Assembly (NCBI RefSeq): GCF_002250505.1
Contig: NZ_NJGY01000004.1
Span: 175,672-239,671, forward strand
Source of the DNA: Janthinobacterium sp. PC23-8
GTDB taxonomy: Bacteria; Pseudomonadota; Gammaproteobacteria; Burkholderiales; Burkholderiaceae_D
Reading direction: 5' to 3'
DNA: 64,000 nucleotides
In this document: piece by piece, positions 16,750-24,837 of the stretch
How the letters are laid out: every line of letters starts with the position of its first letter
Numbering within the stretch: the first letter of the stretch is position 1
Made by a program: the position numbers and the translations under genes
The notes under the pieces: generated by a model
The model's input: the letters and a program-made list of their open reading frames with translations, nothing else
Databases searched by the model: none
What the model was told of the DNA's origin: nothing

Positions 16750-17625
16750 ATGGTAACCAGACTGACCCGCTACGCAATCACCTTGCTGCTGCTCGCCGCC
16801 GCGCTCTGGATCGGCAAGACCGTCTGGGACCGCTACATGACATCGCCCTGGACGCGCGACGGGCGCATCAAGGCCGACGTGATCAATATCAGCGCCGACG
16901 TGGCCGGCACCGTCACCGAGGTGCTGGTGCGCGACAACCAATTGGTGCACAAGGGCGACGTGCTGTTCCTCGTCGACAAGGAGCGCTACGCCAGCGCGCT
17001 GGCCCAGGCCGACGCGGTGCTGGCCGCGCAAAGGACGGAGCAGGGCCGCCGCGGCAAGGAAGCGCAACGCCGCGCCAGCCTGGACGCGAGCATCATCTCG
17101 ACCGAGAGCCGCGAGAGCGCCGCCTACGCCGCCAGTGCCGCCAACTCGCAGGTGCAGGGCGCGCTGGCCGCGCGCACGCTGGCGCAGCTCAATGTGCAGC
17201 GCACCACCGTGCGCGCACCCGTCGACGGCTACGTCACCAACCTGAACGTGCACGCCGGCGACTTTGCCGCCGTCGGCGCCGCCAAGCTGGCCGTGATCGA
17301 CAGCGCTTCATATTACGTGGTGGGGTATTTTGAAGAGACCAAGCTGGCCATGCTGGCGCAGGACGACCAGGCGGAAATGACTCTGATGAGCGGCGGCACC
17401 CTGCACGGCCATATCGAAAGCATCGCGCGCGGCATCACCGACCGCGACGCCGCCACCGGCCGCGAACTGCTGGCCGACGTGAACCCGACCTTCAACTGGG
17501 TGCGCCTGGCCCAGCGCGTGCCGGTGCGCATCCATATCGACCAGCAGCCCAAGGGCCTGGTGCTGGTGGCCGGCACCACCTGCACCGTGGTGATCACGCC
17601 GCACCCAAAGGCGAGCAAGGTTTAA
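16750..17625 (+). CDS. HlyD/AaeA-family periplasmic adaptor subunit
   Basis: This 291-residue membrane fusion protein has one N-terminal transmembrane anchor (ITLLLLAAALWIGKTVWDRY), a first lipoyl half (ISADVAGTVTEVLVRDNQLVHKGDVLF), a short alpha-hairpin (about residues 80-135), a second lipoyl half (VRAPVDGYVTNLNVHAGDFA) and a beta-barrel domain. It joins the FUSC pump to the outer-membrane NodT channel. AAGGAAGGG precedes the ATG at 16750. It is the last gene of the operon and meets the SDR gene tail to tail with a 4-base overlap of stop regions. Confidence 0.92.
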   Translation: MVTRLTRYAITLLLLAAALWIGKTVWDRYMTSPWTRDGRIKADVINISADVAGTVTEVLVRDNQLVHKGDVLFLVDKERYASALAQADAVLAAQRTEQGRRGKEAQRRASLDASIISTESRESAAYAASAANSQVQGALAARTLAQLNVQRTTVRAPVDGYVTNLNVHAGDFAAVGAAKLAVIDSASYYVVGYFEETKLAMLAQDDQAEMTLMSGGTLHGHIESIARGITDRDAATGRELLADVNPTFNWVRLAQRVPVRIHIDQQPKGLVLVAGTTCTVVITPHPKASKV

Positions 17626-18368
17626 CGCCCGCCCGACACGTCCAGCAGCACCCCGGTCACATAGCTGGCGGCAGGGCTGAGCAGGTAAAGAATGGCGTCG
17701 GCCACTTCATCGGGCTGGCCGCCGCGCTGCATCGGCACGCCGCTTGCCAGTCGGTCGACCCGGCCCGCTTCGCCGCCCGAGGCGTGGATCTCGGTGTAGA
17801 TCAGGCCGGGCCGCACGCCGTTGACGCGGATGCCCTCCTGCGCCACCTCTTTGGCCAGGCCGATGGTCAACGTGTCGATCGCGCCTTTCGAGGCCGCATA
17901 GTCGATATATTCGGCGCTGCCGCCCAGGCGCGCGGCCGCCGACGATACATTGACGATGCGCCCGCCCTGCCCGCCGGTAGCGGTCGACATGCGCCGCACG
18001 GCCTGCTGGCTGCACAGGAAATAACTGATCACATTGGTGCGCATCACGCGCTCCATGCGCTGCACCGACATGTCGACCAGCCGGCATTTCTGCTCGAGCA
18101 CGCCGACGTTGTTGACCAGCGCCGTGATGGCGCCCAGGCGCGCATCGACTTCAAGAAACAGTTTTTCCACCTCGGCTTGCTCGCCGACATCGGCCTGCAC
18201 GGCGATCGCTTCAAAGCCTTCGTCCTGGATGCGCGCGCACAGCAGTTCGGCCGCTTCCTTGTCGCGCACGTAATTGATGCAGACGGCGTAACCCTGGCGC
18301 GCCGCCAACAAGGCGGTTGCCGCACCGATGCCGCGGCTGCTGCCGGTAATCAGGATGACTTCTTTCAT
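17622..18368 (-). CDS. SDR-family oxidoreductase
   Basis: This 248-residue classical short-chain dehydrogenase has a cofactor motif TGSSRGIG (residues 8-15), NNVG (86-89), catalytic S142/S143, Y157 and K161 (YAASK) and PGLIYT after the active site, as in FabG-like and glucose-dehydrogenase-like enzymes. The Rossmann loop with Arg12 and VRDK after the second strand suggests NADP(H). The substrate is unknown. The start at 18368 was chosen for the GGGAG seven bases upstream, rather than four codons earlier. It is transcribed from between the dsbA operon terminator and the efflux operon. Confidence 0.88.
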   Translation of the reverse strand: MKEVILITGSSRGIGAATALLAARQGYAVCINYVRDKEAAELLCARIQDEGFEAIAVQADVGEQAEVEKLFLEVDARLGAITALVNNVGVLEQKCRLVDMSVQRMERVMRTNVISYFLCSQQAVRRMSTATGGQGGRIVNVSSAAARLGGSAEYIDYAASKGAIDTLTIGLAKEVAQEGIRVNGVRPGLIYTEIHASGGEAGRVDRLASGVPMQRGGQPDEVADAILYLLSPAASYVTGVLLDVSGGR

Positions 18369-18385
18369 TATTACTCCCATGCATT

Positions 18386-18408
18386 AAAAAGCCCGCTCGA
18401 AGCGGGCT
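18386..18408 (-). terminator. Rho-independent terminator of the dsbA operon
   Basis: On the minus strand AGCCCGCT and AGCGGGCT form an 8-bp stem with a 3-base loop (18390-18408), followed by five T (18386-18390). It lies ten bases after the stop of the 18418-18624 gene. Confidence 0.85.
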
Positions 18409-18417
18409 GTTGAGTGA

Positions 18418-18624
18418 TTATGAACGCACATGCGTCATCGCATGCGCCAGATGCTGCCACCAGTGCGCGCGCGTGCTGGCCGCCGCCAGGCACTGCGTGT
18501 CGGTTTCGGCGCAGGCCTTGCTGGCCAGCGCGTTGCGCTGGTTTTCCACGTTGACGACGGCCAGCGCCAGCCAGGCGACGAGCGCCAGGGCGGCTGCGCA
18601 CAAGATCCAGGGCAGCTGTTTCAT
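18418..18624 (-). CDS. Small membrane protein, RAHWWQH family, downstream of dsbA
   Basis: This 68-residue protein has one N-terminal transmembrane helix (WILCAAALALVAWLALAVV) and a tail with ENQRNAL, two cysteines (KAC, TQCL) and RAHWWQHLAHAMTHVRS. It is a shorter paralog of the protein at 10959-11282 without that protein's hydrophilic N-terminus. It starts 5 bases after the dsbA stop and ends at a strong terminator, so the two are almost certainly co-transcribed. The conserved pair of extracytoplasmic cysteines next to dsbA is suggestive of disulphide chemistry, but no function is known to me. Confidence 0.72.
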   Translation of the reverse strand: MKQLPWILCAAALALVAWLALAVVNVENQRNALASKACAETDTQCLAAASTRAHWWQHLAHAMTHVRS

Positions 18625-18629
18625 GGCGA

Positions 18630-19319
18630 TTACTTCTTCGCCGGCGCAGGCACGGCAGCGCGCTCTTTCAGCACACGTGCTACCAGCTCATCCATCACGC
18701 GCAGCGTCGCTTGCTGGGTCTGCGGCTCGGACTGGCCCGGGCGCGACAACTGCGCCGGCGAGGTGACGAAACGGCCGTCGATGACGATGGTCGGCGCGCT
18801 GTCGATCTTGCTGGCGCTGATCACCTGCTCATTGCGTTTGAGCTTGGTCTGGACGCCGAAGGAGTTGAACATTTCCAGGTATTTCGCCTTGTCGATGCCG
18901 TTCTTGACCAGCAGGTCGAGGATGGCGCCATCGGTCATCAGGCGGTTGCGCTCGACGTGGATGGCGCGGAAAATCTTGTCATGGTATTGCTCCAGCACAC
19001 CCATGGTTTCCAGCGTGACGTAGGCGTGCGCCTGCGGATCTTTCGGGCCGGAGAAGGCCAGGTGAACGCGGCGGAAGGCGATCTTGTCGCCCTGTTTCCG
19101 GACCCAGTCGTGCATCAGCGGATCGAGCGCGTAGCAATGCGGGCACGAGTACATGAAGTATTCGACCACTTCCACTTTCTTGCCGGTATCGGCGCGCTGC
19201 GGCGTGGCCAACGTGGTAAAGCCCGTATCGGCGGCCATCGCGCCGCCGGTTGCGGCAAGCAGGAAGGTGGCGGCAAGCACCGGGCGCAGCAGGGAACGCA
19301 GGAAGCGCGGGAAACGCAT
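18630..19319 (-). CDS. dsbA: Thiol:disulfide interchange protein DsbA
   Basis: This 229-residue periplasmic oxidase has a signal peptide (residues 1-29, ending GGAMA), a thioredoxin fold with a helical insertion, an active site C59-P-H-C62 (YSCPHCYA) and a cis-Pro loop SAPTIVIDG. It introduces disulphides into exported proteins and is reoxidised by DsbB. The ATG at 19319 has AAGGA seven bases upstream and gives the best signal peptide. The frame opens six codons earlier. It is the first gene of a two-gene unit with the RAHWWQH protein. Confidence 0.93.
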   Translation of the reverse strand: MRFPRFLRSLLRPVLAATFLLAATGGAMAADTGFTTLATPQRADTGKKVEVVEYFMYSCPHCYALDPLMHDWVRKQGDKIAFRRVHLAFSGPKDPQAHAYVTLETMGVLEQYHDKIFRAIHVERNRLMTDGAILDLLVKNGIDKAKYLEMFNSFGVQTKLKRNEQVISASKIDSAPTIVIDGRFVTSPAQLSRPGQSEPQTQQATLRVMDELVARVLKERAAVPAPAKK

Positions 19320-19487
19320 AATCATATCCTTCATCATAATGGTCGAAAACAGTGGCAGGTTACCATTTTTTGCGCGCCTGCACGGGGCATCGGCTTCAAA
19401 AAGGCCGCCATGGTCAAACCAGCGATGCCGCTTAAGTCCCGATTAAGTCACGATTCAGTTCCGCTTGAGCACTGGCGCGTGCCAGCC

Positions 19488-21053
19488 TCAGAACTGGTAA
19501 CGGGCCGACAGGCGCAGCTGGCGCGTATCGTTCTGGTAAATGCCCGAACGGCAGGCGCGCGCAGCGCCGTAATGGCGGCGGTTGGTCAGGTTGCCCGCCG
19601 CCAGTTCCAGCTGCCAGGCGCCCGCCTTGTAGCCATAATGGCCATCAACGGTAGCAAAGGCCGGCACTTGCGCCAGGCAGCTATTGTCGAAGTCATTGCC
19701 ATAGCGCAGGGCGCGCAGCCACCGCACGCCCAGGTCGGCCGAGATGCGGCCCGGCGGCGTCCAGTACAGGCGCGCCGACGCCAGCGTCCTGGGCACCAGC
19801 GCGATATCGGCGCCGTCATACGGATAGTCATCATAGCGGGCATGCACCTGCTGCAGCTGGCCCTCAAGCCGCCAGGCCGGCGAGAAGGTCATGCTGGCGT
19901 CGATGGCCACGCCGTCGCGCCGGGCCGGCTCGAAATTGCCGGCGTAGCCTTGCTGGTTCAGTTCCACCAGGCTCTGGTCGAACACGATCCTGGTGACCAG
20001 GCGTTCGCTGAACAGGCGCAGCGACACGCTGCGCTGCTTGCTGCTCCAGTTCAGCGCCACTTCGCGCTGGTAGCGCAACTGGCCCGCCAGCGGCCGGTAG
20101 CCGGCGCTGGTATAGCCATCGTCATCGATGCGGTAATGGCGCGCGGTCTTGGCGTACACGCTGATATCGGGACGCAGCAAAAAGCTGCCCTGCAGGTCCC
20201 AGGCGCGCTGCTGCTCCCAGTCGCCGCCGCCGGCGGGCAGGTCAGACGGATCGAGATGAAACTGTTCCTGGCGCAGGCTCACCAGCAGGCGCGGTGCATG
20301 CACGCCGCCAAAATCGAGTTCTTCGCGCAGCAGCAGCGCGCGCGCATGCTGGCGCCGCGTCAGGTCGCTGGTGCCAACTTCGGTCGAGCGCGATACATGG
20401 CGCTGCCATTGCATCAGGTCGACACCGATTTCGGTATCGGTGCCCACCGTGCCCAGCTTGCCCTGGTGACGCAGGCGCGGCGCCAGTTGCAACTGTCGGC
20501 TGCGGTACGACGACACATCGCTGCCGAGGTCGCCGGCATACGTGGCGGCAGCCCGCTTTTCGCGCAAGGTCGCCTCCACGCCCACCTCGACGTTGCCGAG
20601 CTGGCGCTGCACGAAGGCGCTGGCGCGGTCCACATCGTAGCGATAGCGGTCGTCGGGCCAGGTTGCCAGCACCAGGGCAAACGTGTTGAACGGCGCGCGG
20701 TAGCGGGTTTGCTGCTGGAGCGTGTCCAAGGTCCAGCCGTAGCGGCCCTGGCGCGAAGTCCATTCGGCGCCAAGGCTGGCGGCGCGCTCGACAAACACAC
20801 TGCCGTCGCGGTAATTGCCGCTGCGCACAATATCGAGCGCGGCGTCGAGCGCCAGGCCGTCCTGCTTGCGCGCCACGCTGGCATGCGCGTTGCGCTGGCC
20901 AGACTGGCCCACCTCGGCGGACCATACGCCCGAGGTAGCGGCGGCGTGCGGCACTTCCGACTCGAGCTGCTGCGCCAGCGCCGGCATGGCCAGCGCCCAC
21001 AGCAATGAAGACAGCCCCATCAGGCGCGGTGCGGACACGGTGGCGCTAATCAC
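19488..21053 (-). CDS. TonB-receptor-like outer membrane beta-barrel, plug domain not evident
   Basis: This protein of about 521 residues has a signal peptide (GLSSLLWALAMPALAQQ) and then goes straight into alternating barrel strands with long loops, ending LRLSARYQF with the terminal aromatic residue typical of outer-membrane proteins. The C-terminal half (YAKTARHYRIDDDGY, LRLFSERLVTRIVFDQ, LELAAGNLTNRRHYGAA) resembles TonB-dependent receptor barrels, but neither a TonB box nor a plug is seen. The GTG at 21053 was chosen because GAAGG lies 8 bases upstream and it overlaps the LysR stop by 8 bases. The ATG at 21020 lacks a signal. Confidence 0.65.
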   Translation of the reverse strand: MISATVSAPRLMGLSSLLWALAMPALAQQLESEVPHAAATSGVWSAEVGQSGQRNAHASVARKQDGLALDAALDIVRSGNYRDGSVFVERAASLGAEWTSRQGRYGWTLDTLQQQTRYRAPFNTFALVLATWPDDRYRYDVDRASAFVQRQLGNVEVGVEATLREKRAAATYAGDLGSDVSSYRSRQLQLAPRLRHQGKLGTVGTDTEIGVDLMQWQRHVSRSTEVGTSDLTRRQHARALLLREELDFGGVHAPRLLVSLRQEQFHLDPSDLPAGGGDWEQQRAWDLQGSFLLRPDISVYAKTARHYRIDDDGYTSAGYRPLAGQLRYQREVALNWSSKQRSVSLRLFSERLVTRIVFDQSLVELNQQGYAGNFEPARRDGVAIDASMTFSPAWRLEGQLQQVHARYDDYPYDGADIALVPRTLASARLYWTPPGRISADLGVRWLRALRYGNDFDNSCLAQVPAFATVDGHYGYKAGAWQLELAAGNLTNRRHYGAARACRSGIYQNDTRQLRLSARYQF

Positions 21054-21936
21054 CGAGCCCGCCTTCTTCGGCCAGGAAATCGATAAAGGTGCGCACTTTC
21101 GACGACAGGTAGCGGCGGCTGGTGTAGACGGCATGGACCTGGCCGCCGATCAGGGTGGTGTCGCCGAACAGGCGCACCAGGCGGCCGCAAGCCAGGTCGG
21201 CGTCGGCCTGCCACGACGGCAACAACGCAATGCCCATGGCGTCGAGCGCGGCCGCATGCAGCAGGCTTTCATTATTCGATTGCAGCACCGGCTGGAATTT
21301 GACAGTGATGCCGCCCTGCAGCCCGTCGAAGGACAGTTCATTGCCTGAGGTCATCAGCGAATAGCTGATCATGGCGTGCGCGGCCAGTTCCTGCGGCAGG
21401 CGCGGCGTGCCAAAGCGGGCCAGGTAGGCCGGCGCGGCCACCAGGTAAAACCGCACCTTGCCGACCGGGCGCGCGATCAGCGTCGGCGAAGGCGCCTGGC
21501 TCACGCGCAGGGCCAGGTCGAAACCCTCTTCCACCAGATTGACCACCCGGCCACTCAGGTCGATATCGAAAGTGACTTCCGGAAAGCGCTCGCGGTAGGC
21601 GGCCAGGGTGCGCGTAAAAATCGGGTTGGCGAACCAGACCGGCGCGCTCAGGCGCAACATGCCGCGCGGCACCACCGTGGTGCGGCCGACGGTCGCCTCG
21701 ACTTCATCGAGATTGTCGAGCATGTCGCGGCATTGCTCGAAATACACCTTGCCGATTTCCGTCAGGCTCAGGTGGCGGCTGCTGCGGTTGAGCAAGCGCG
21801 CGTCGAGGTGGCGCTCGAGGTGCATCACATGCTTGCTGACCATGGCCGGCGACAGGCCCAGGCGCTCGCTGGCGCGCACGAAGCTGTCCAGTTCCACCAC
21901 GGCGCGAAACACGCGCATGCTGCGCAAGGTATCCAT
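21046..21936 (-). CDS. LysR-family transcriptional regulator
   Basis: This 296-residue LTTR has an N-terminal winged HTH (MRVFRAVVELDSFVRASERLGLS, then PAMVSKHVMHLERHLDARLL) and a substrate-binding domain (about 90-290) of the CrgA-like branch. It is divergent from the dioxygenase at 22050, and an operator-like palindrome (21957-21984) lies between the starts, so it probably regulates both itself and the dioxygenase. Its stop overlaps the start of the barrel gene at 21053, making a regulator-barrel operon. Confidence 0.92.
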   Translation of the reverse strand: MDTLRSMRVFRAVVELDSFVRASERLGLSPAMVSKHVMHLERHLDARLLNRSSRHLSLTEIGKVYFEQCRDMLDNLDEVEATVGRTTVVPRGMLRLSAPVWFANPIFTRTLAAYRERFPEVTFDIDLSGRVVNLVEEGFDLALRVSQAPSPTLIARPVGKVRFYLVAAPAYLARFGTPRLPQELAAHAMISYSLMTSGNELSFDGLQGGITVKFQPVLQSNNESLLHAAALDAMGIALLPSWQADADLACGRLVRLFGDTTLIGGQVHAVYTSRRYLSSKVRTFIDFLAEEGGLGD

Positions 21937-21956
21937 GCCGCCCCATCATCAACAAA

Positions 21957-21984
21957 ACGGCAATGATATATCAATATTTGCCGT
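21957..21984. promoter_or_regulatory. LysR-type operator between lysR and the dioxygenase
   Basis: ACGGCAA (21957-21963) and TTGCCGT (21978-21984) form a perfect interrupted palindrome with an AT-rich 14-base centre containing TGATATATCA. It lies immediately upstream of the dioxygenase -35, a usual position for LTTR activation. Confidence 0.6.
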
Positions 21985-21985
21985 C

Positions 21986-22014
21986 TTGATCAACTTCGGG
22001 CGCATGACTATAGT
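21986..22014 (+). promoter_or_regulatory. Promoter of the DODA-type dioxygenase gene
   Basis: TTGATC (21986-21991), a 17-base spacer and TATAGT (22009-22014). The -35 is part of a second small palindrome, TTGATCAA. Confidence 0.6.
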
Positions 22015-22049
22015 AGGTGCATTCTCAGCCATCCATCAACGGAGCCGCC

Positions 22050-22871
22050 ATGTCCAGCCACACTTTCCCCACCTATTTCCTGTCGCACGGCGGCGGCCCG
22101 TGGCCGTTCATGAAAGACCAGTTCGGCGGGCGCTACGACGTGCTCGAAGCGTCGTTGCAGGATATTCCGCGCCAGATCGGCGCGCGTCCGAACGCCGTGC
22201 TGGTGGTCACGGCGCACTGGGAAGGGCCGCAATTTCTCGTCTCGGCCAGCCCCAGGCCCGGCATGATCTACGATTATTCGGGCTTTCCGGCGCATACCTA
22301 TCAGATCAAGTATCCGGCGCCAGGCGCGCCCGAGCTGGCCGCGCAGGTCAAAACCCTGCTCGACGCGGCCGGCCACCCTGCGCGCCTCGACCATGAGCGC
22401 GGCTTTGACCACGGCACCTTCAGCGCCCTGTTCCCGATCTACCCGCAGGCCGACATGCCATTGGTGCAGCTGTCGCTGAAACACGGCTACGATGCGCTCA
22501 CGCATGTCGAGGTGGGCCGCGCACTGGCCAGCCTGCGCCAGCAGGGCGTGCTGATACTGGGCAGTGGCTTGTCTTACCATAACCTGCGCCAGTTCGGCCA
22601 GCCGGGCGCTGTTGCCTCACACCAGTTCGACGCCTGGCTGCGACAGGCCATGGCCTTGCCGCCGGCCGATCGCCTGGCGCAGCTGCTGGCCTGGGAGCGC
22701 GCTCCCGCCGCGCGCCAGGCCCATCCGCGCGAAGACCATCTGCTGCCCTTGATGGTAGCGCTGGGCGCGGCCGAGCACGAGGCGGCGCAGGTGGTGTATC
22801 ACGAGGAGGATTTTTTCGGCGCGCTGGCGGTGAGCAGTTTCAGGTTTGGCACCGTCGCCGAAAAAAACTGA
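22050..22871 (+). CDS. DODA-type (YgiD) extradiol ring-cleavage dioxygenase
   Basis: This 273-residue class III extradiol dioxygenase belongs to the 4,5-DOPA dioxygenase branch. Expected metal and active-site histidines are in FLSHGGGPWPF, VVTAHWEGP, ERGFDHGTFS, LSLKHGYD and GSGLSYHNLRQF. YgiD-type enzymes use Zn or Fe and cleave catechols such as DOPA. The true substrate is unknown. GGAG precedes the ATG at 22050. It is divergent from a LysR gene and convergent, two bases apart, with rbgA. Confidence 0.9.
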   Translation: MSSHTFPTYFLSHGGGPWPFMKDQFGGRYDVLEASLQDIPRQIGARPNAVLVVTAHWEGPQFLVSASPRPGMIYDYSGFPAHTYQIKYPAPGAPELAAQVKTLLDAAGHPARLDHERGFDHGTFSALFPIYPQADMPLVQLSLKHGYDALTHVEVGRALASLRQQGVLILGSGLSYHNLRQFGQPGAVASHQFDAWLRQAMALPPADRLAQLLAWERAPAARQAHPREDHLLPLMVALGAAEHEAAQVVYHEEDFFGALAVSSFRFGTVAEKN

Positions 22872-22873
22872 AA

Positions 22874-23821
22874 TCAGGTCCCGCGCTTGCCCCGCGACGC
22901 GTTCTTCGCCTTCTCGGCCGCAATCTCGGCGGCCCTGGCGGCTTTTTCCGCCATCTCGGCCGCATGCTGGGCCAGCAGCGCCGCGCGCGTGTCAGGCGTT
23001 TCCAGCGAGATACGGCCCAGGATGCCGCTGCGGTAGTCGAGCAGCAGGGTGTGCGAGGCTTTTTCGAAATCGTAGTCGCCGCCCTTGATGCGGAAACCGC
23101 GCCTGGCGGCGATGCCTTCGACCACGCCGATGGCGTCAACTTCATCGACCTTGGTGCCGTAGCGGGCGGCCAACAGGCCAGGATAGCGCTTCAGCAGTTC
23201 CTCGGCCAGGAACACCGCCACTTCTTCCTCGATCAGCGCGTTCGAGCCGATCGCGTGGCTGGCGGCCAGCATCAGGCCGTCGCTGGGGATGGCGATTTTC
23301 GGCCACAGCATGCCGGGCGTGTCGACCAGGATGGTGTTCTTGTCGAGGTACAGCTTTTGCTGCATTTTCGTCACGGCCGGTTCGTCGCCCACCTTGGCCA
23401 CGCGCTTTTTCAGCAGCGCATTCATCAAGGTCGACTTGCCCACGTTGGGGATGCCCATGATCATGATGCGCAGCGGTTTGGTCGGCACGCCACGGTGCGG
23501 CGCCAGCGATTTGGCCAGATCAGGAATGCGCGCCACGTCGCCCGGTTTCTTGGTCGTCATCGCATACGCGGTCACGCCTTCCTGGGCATTGAAGTACGCC
23601 ACCCAGGCGCTGGTGGCGTCCGGGTCGGCCAGGTCGGTCTTGTTGAGGATCTTCAGGCAGGGGCGCTGGCGAAACAGGCGCAGCTCGTCCACCATGGGAT
23701 TGCAGCTCGCTGCCGGCAGGCGCGCGTCGACCACTTCAATCACCAGATCGGTGTTTTCCATGGTCTCGGCCGCTTTCTTGCGGGCCGCGTTCATGTGTCC
23801 TGGGTACCATTGTATCGCCAT
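22874..23821 (-). CDS. rbgA: Ribosome biogenesis GTPase RbgA/YlqF
   Basis: This 315-residue circularly permuted GTPase has G4 NKTD (residues 60-63) before G1 GIPNVGKS (123-130), then G3 DTPG (167-170), and the YlqF start AIQWYPGHMNAARK. It assists a late step of 50S subunit assembly. The C-terminal 40 residues are an Ala/Glu/Lys-rich helix (AEMAEKAARAAEIAAEKAKN) ending in a basic stretch, probably contacting rRNA. AAGG lies seven bases before the ATG at 23821. Confidence 0.92.
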   Translation of the reverse strand: MAIQWYPGHMNAARKKAAETMENTDLVIEVVDARLPAASCNPMVDELRLFRQRPCLKILNKTDLADPDATSAWVAYFNAQEGVTAYAMTTKKPGDVARIPDLAKSLAPHRGVPTKPLRIMIMGIPNVGKSTLMNALLKKRVAKVGDEPAVTKMQQKLYLDKNTILVDTPGMLWPKIAIPSDGLMLAASHAIGSNALIEEEVAVFLAEELLKRYPGLLAARYGTKVDEVDAIGVVEGIAARRGFRIKGGDYDFEKASHTLLLDYRSGILGRISLETPDTRAALLAQHAAEMAEKAARAAEIAAEKAKNASRGKRGT

Positions 23822-24015
23822 GCTCTTGCCTTCAAAATCGTTCAGTCAATCCGCTATTTTACGTGGTTGGCGGCAACACGTCCCGCTTTCCGGCGCCCTC
23901 ACCGGCCATTCGGCGCCAAACGAGACAATTGGTGATAATCCCATGCTGAGCACGATGCTACCATCCGCGTTGCCGTATCTGCGCCCGACGTCCACGACCC
24001 TGACCGCCCCGATCC

Positions 24016-24837
24016 ATGCCATTTTCCCGCCTGCCCTTGCTTGCCCTGCTCGCCGCCTGCCTGATACCTGCCCACGCACAGGACGCCAGTGAACCCCAGG
24101 ACCACCGCGCCGGACAGGTGGTCAACGTGCATGGCACGCGCGACCCCGACCTGCTGCCGTACCGCACCATGCTCAAGGGCCTCGATGCGTATGCCGACCA
24201 TCGAGGCCTGGCGCCCGCCGCGCCGCTGCGCTTCAAGCTGATGGCGGCCACGCCGGCCGTCTCGATGGCGGGCGTGGCCTTGCGCCTGGAAGCGGACAAT
24301 CTGTCGGTCGTCATTCCCCTGGCCGACGACGACACGTTTGCGCTGGCGCGTGACAAGACGGCCTTCGACGCGAACGCCGACCTGGTCAGCAACAGGAAAC
24401 GCAGCACCGTGCGCTGGCGCCCGCATATCGTCACGCCGGGCTTGCCGGCCAATGTGCGCCGGCTGGGCGACCTGCGGCTCGAATGCGAAGTGCGCTGGGC
24501 GGTGGAACAGGACGCCCTGCCGTTCATGCGCCGCAATCTGTTCAAGCTCGCCGGCGGGCCCTGCCATTCGGCCATGATCAGCGTGCTCTACCCGACCGCC
24601 CGTCCCCTGGCCGGCATACTGCTGCAATCGGGCGAACGCAGCGAGCGCCTGCCCCTGAGCGAAGACCGCAGGCGCTATACGCCGCCCTTGCACGATAGCA
24701 GCTGGAATGACGACACCCTGCTGACGTTCAGCTATGCCCGGGAAGAACAGGCCGCCGCGCCGGCGCGCAACATCCTGTCGCCATCAAAGCTCGGCGAGCG
24801 CCTTGATATGGGCGGCAACACTGCGCCCCAGGGATGA
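24016..24837 (+). CDS. Exported protein of unknown function
   Basis: This 273-residue protein has a signal peptide (LPLLALLAACLIPAHAQ). The mature part begins with a segment rich in charged residues containing VNVHGTRDPDLLPYRTM, then alternating beta-like segments with one Cys pair (LECEVRW, GGPCHSAM). I recall similar hypothetical proteins in Oxalobacteraceae but know of no role. No clear ribosome binding site precedes the ATG at 24016. The last 54 bases overlap the 3' end of the convergent deacetylase gene, an unusually long tail overlap. Confidence 0.65.
   Translation: MPFSRLPLLALLAACLIPAHAQDASEPQDHRAGQVVNVHGTRDPDLLPYRTMLKGLDAYADHRGLAPAAPLRFKLMAATPAVSMAGVALRLEADNLSVVIPLADDDTFALARDKTAFDANADLVSNRKRSTVRWRPHIVTPGLPANVRRLGDLRLECEVRWAVEQDALPFMRRNLFKLAGGPCHSAMISVLYPTARPLAGILLQSGERSERLPLSEDRRRYTPPLHDSSWNDDTLLTFSYAREEQAAAPARNILSPSKLGERLDMGGNTAPQG

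Noticed and set aside
18711-21008. 765-residue open frame on the plus strand across dsbA and the barrel gene
   Set aside because: It is antisense to two well-supported genes, rich in Arg/Ala/Gly/His as expected of GC-rich shadow frames, and has no domain or ribosome binding site.
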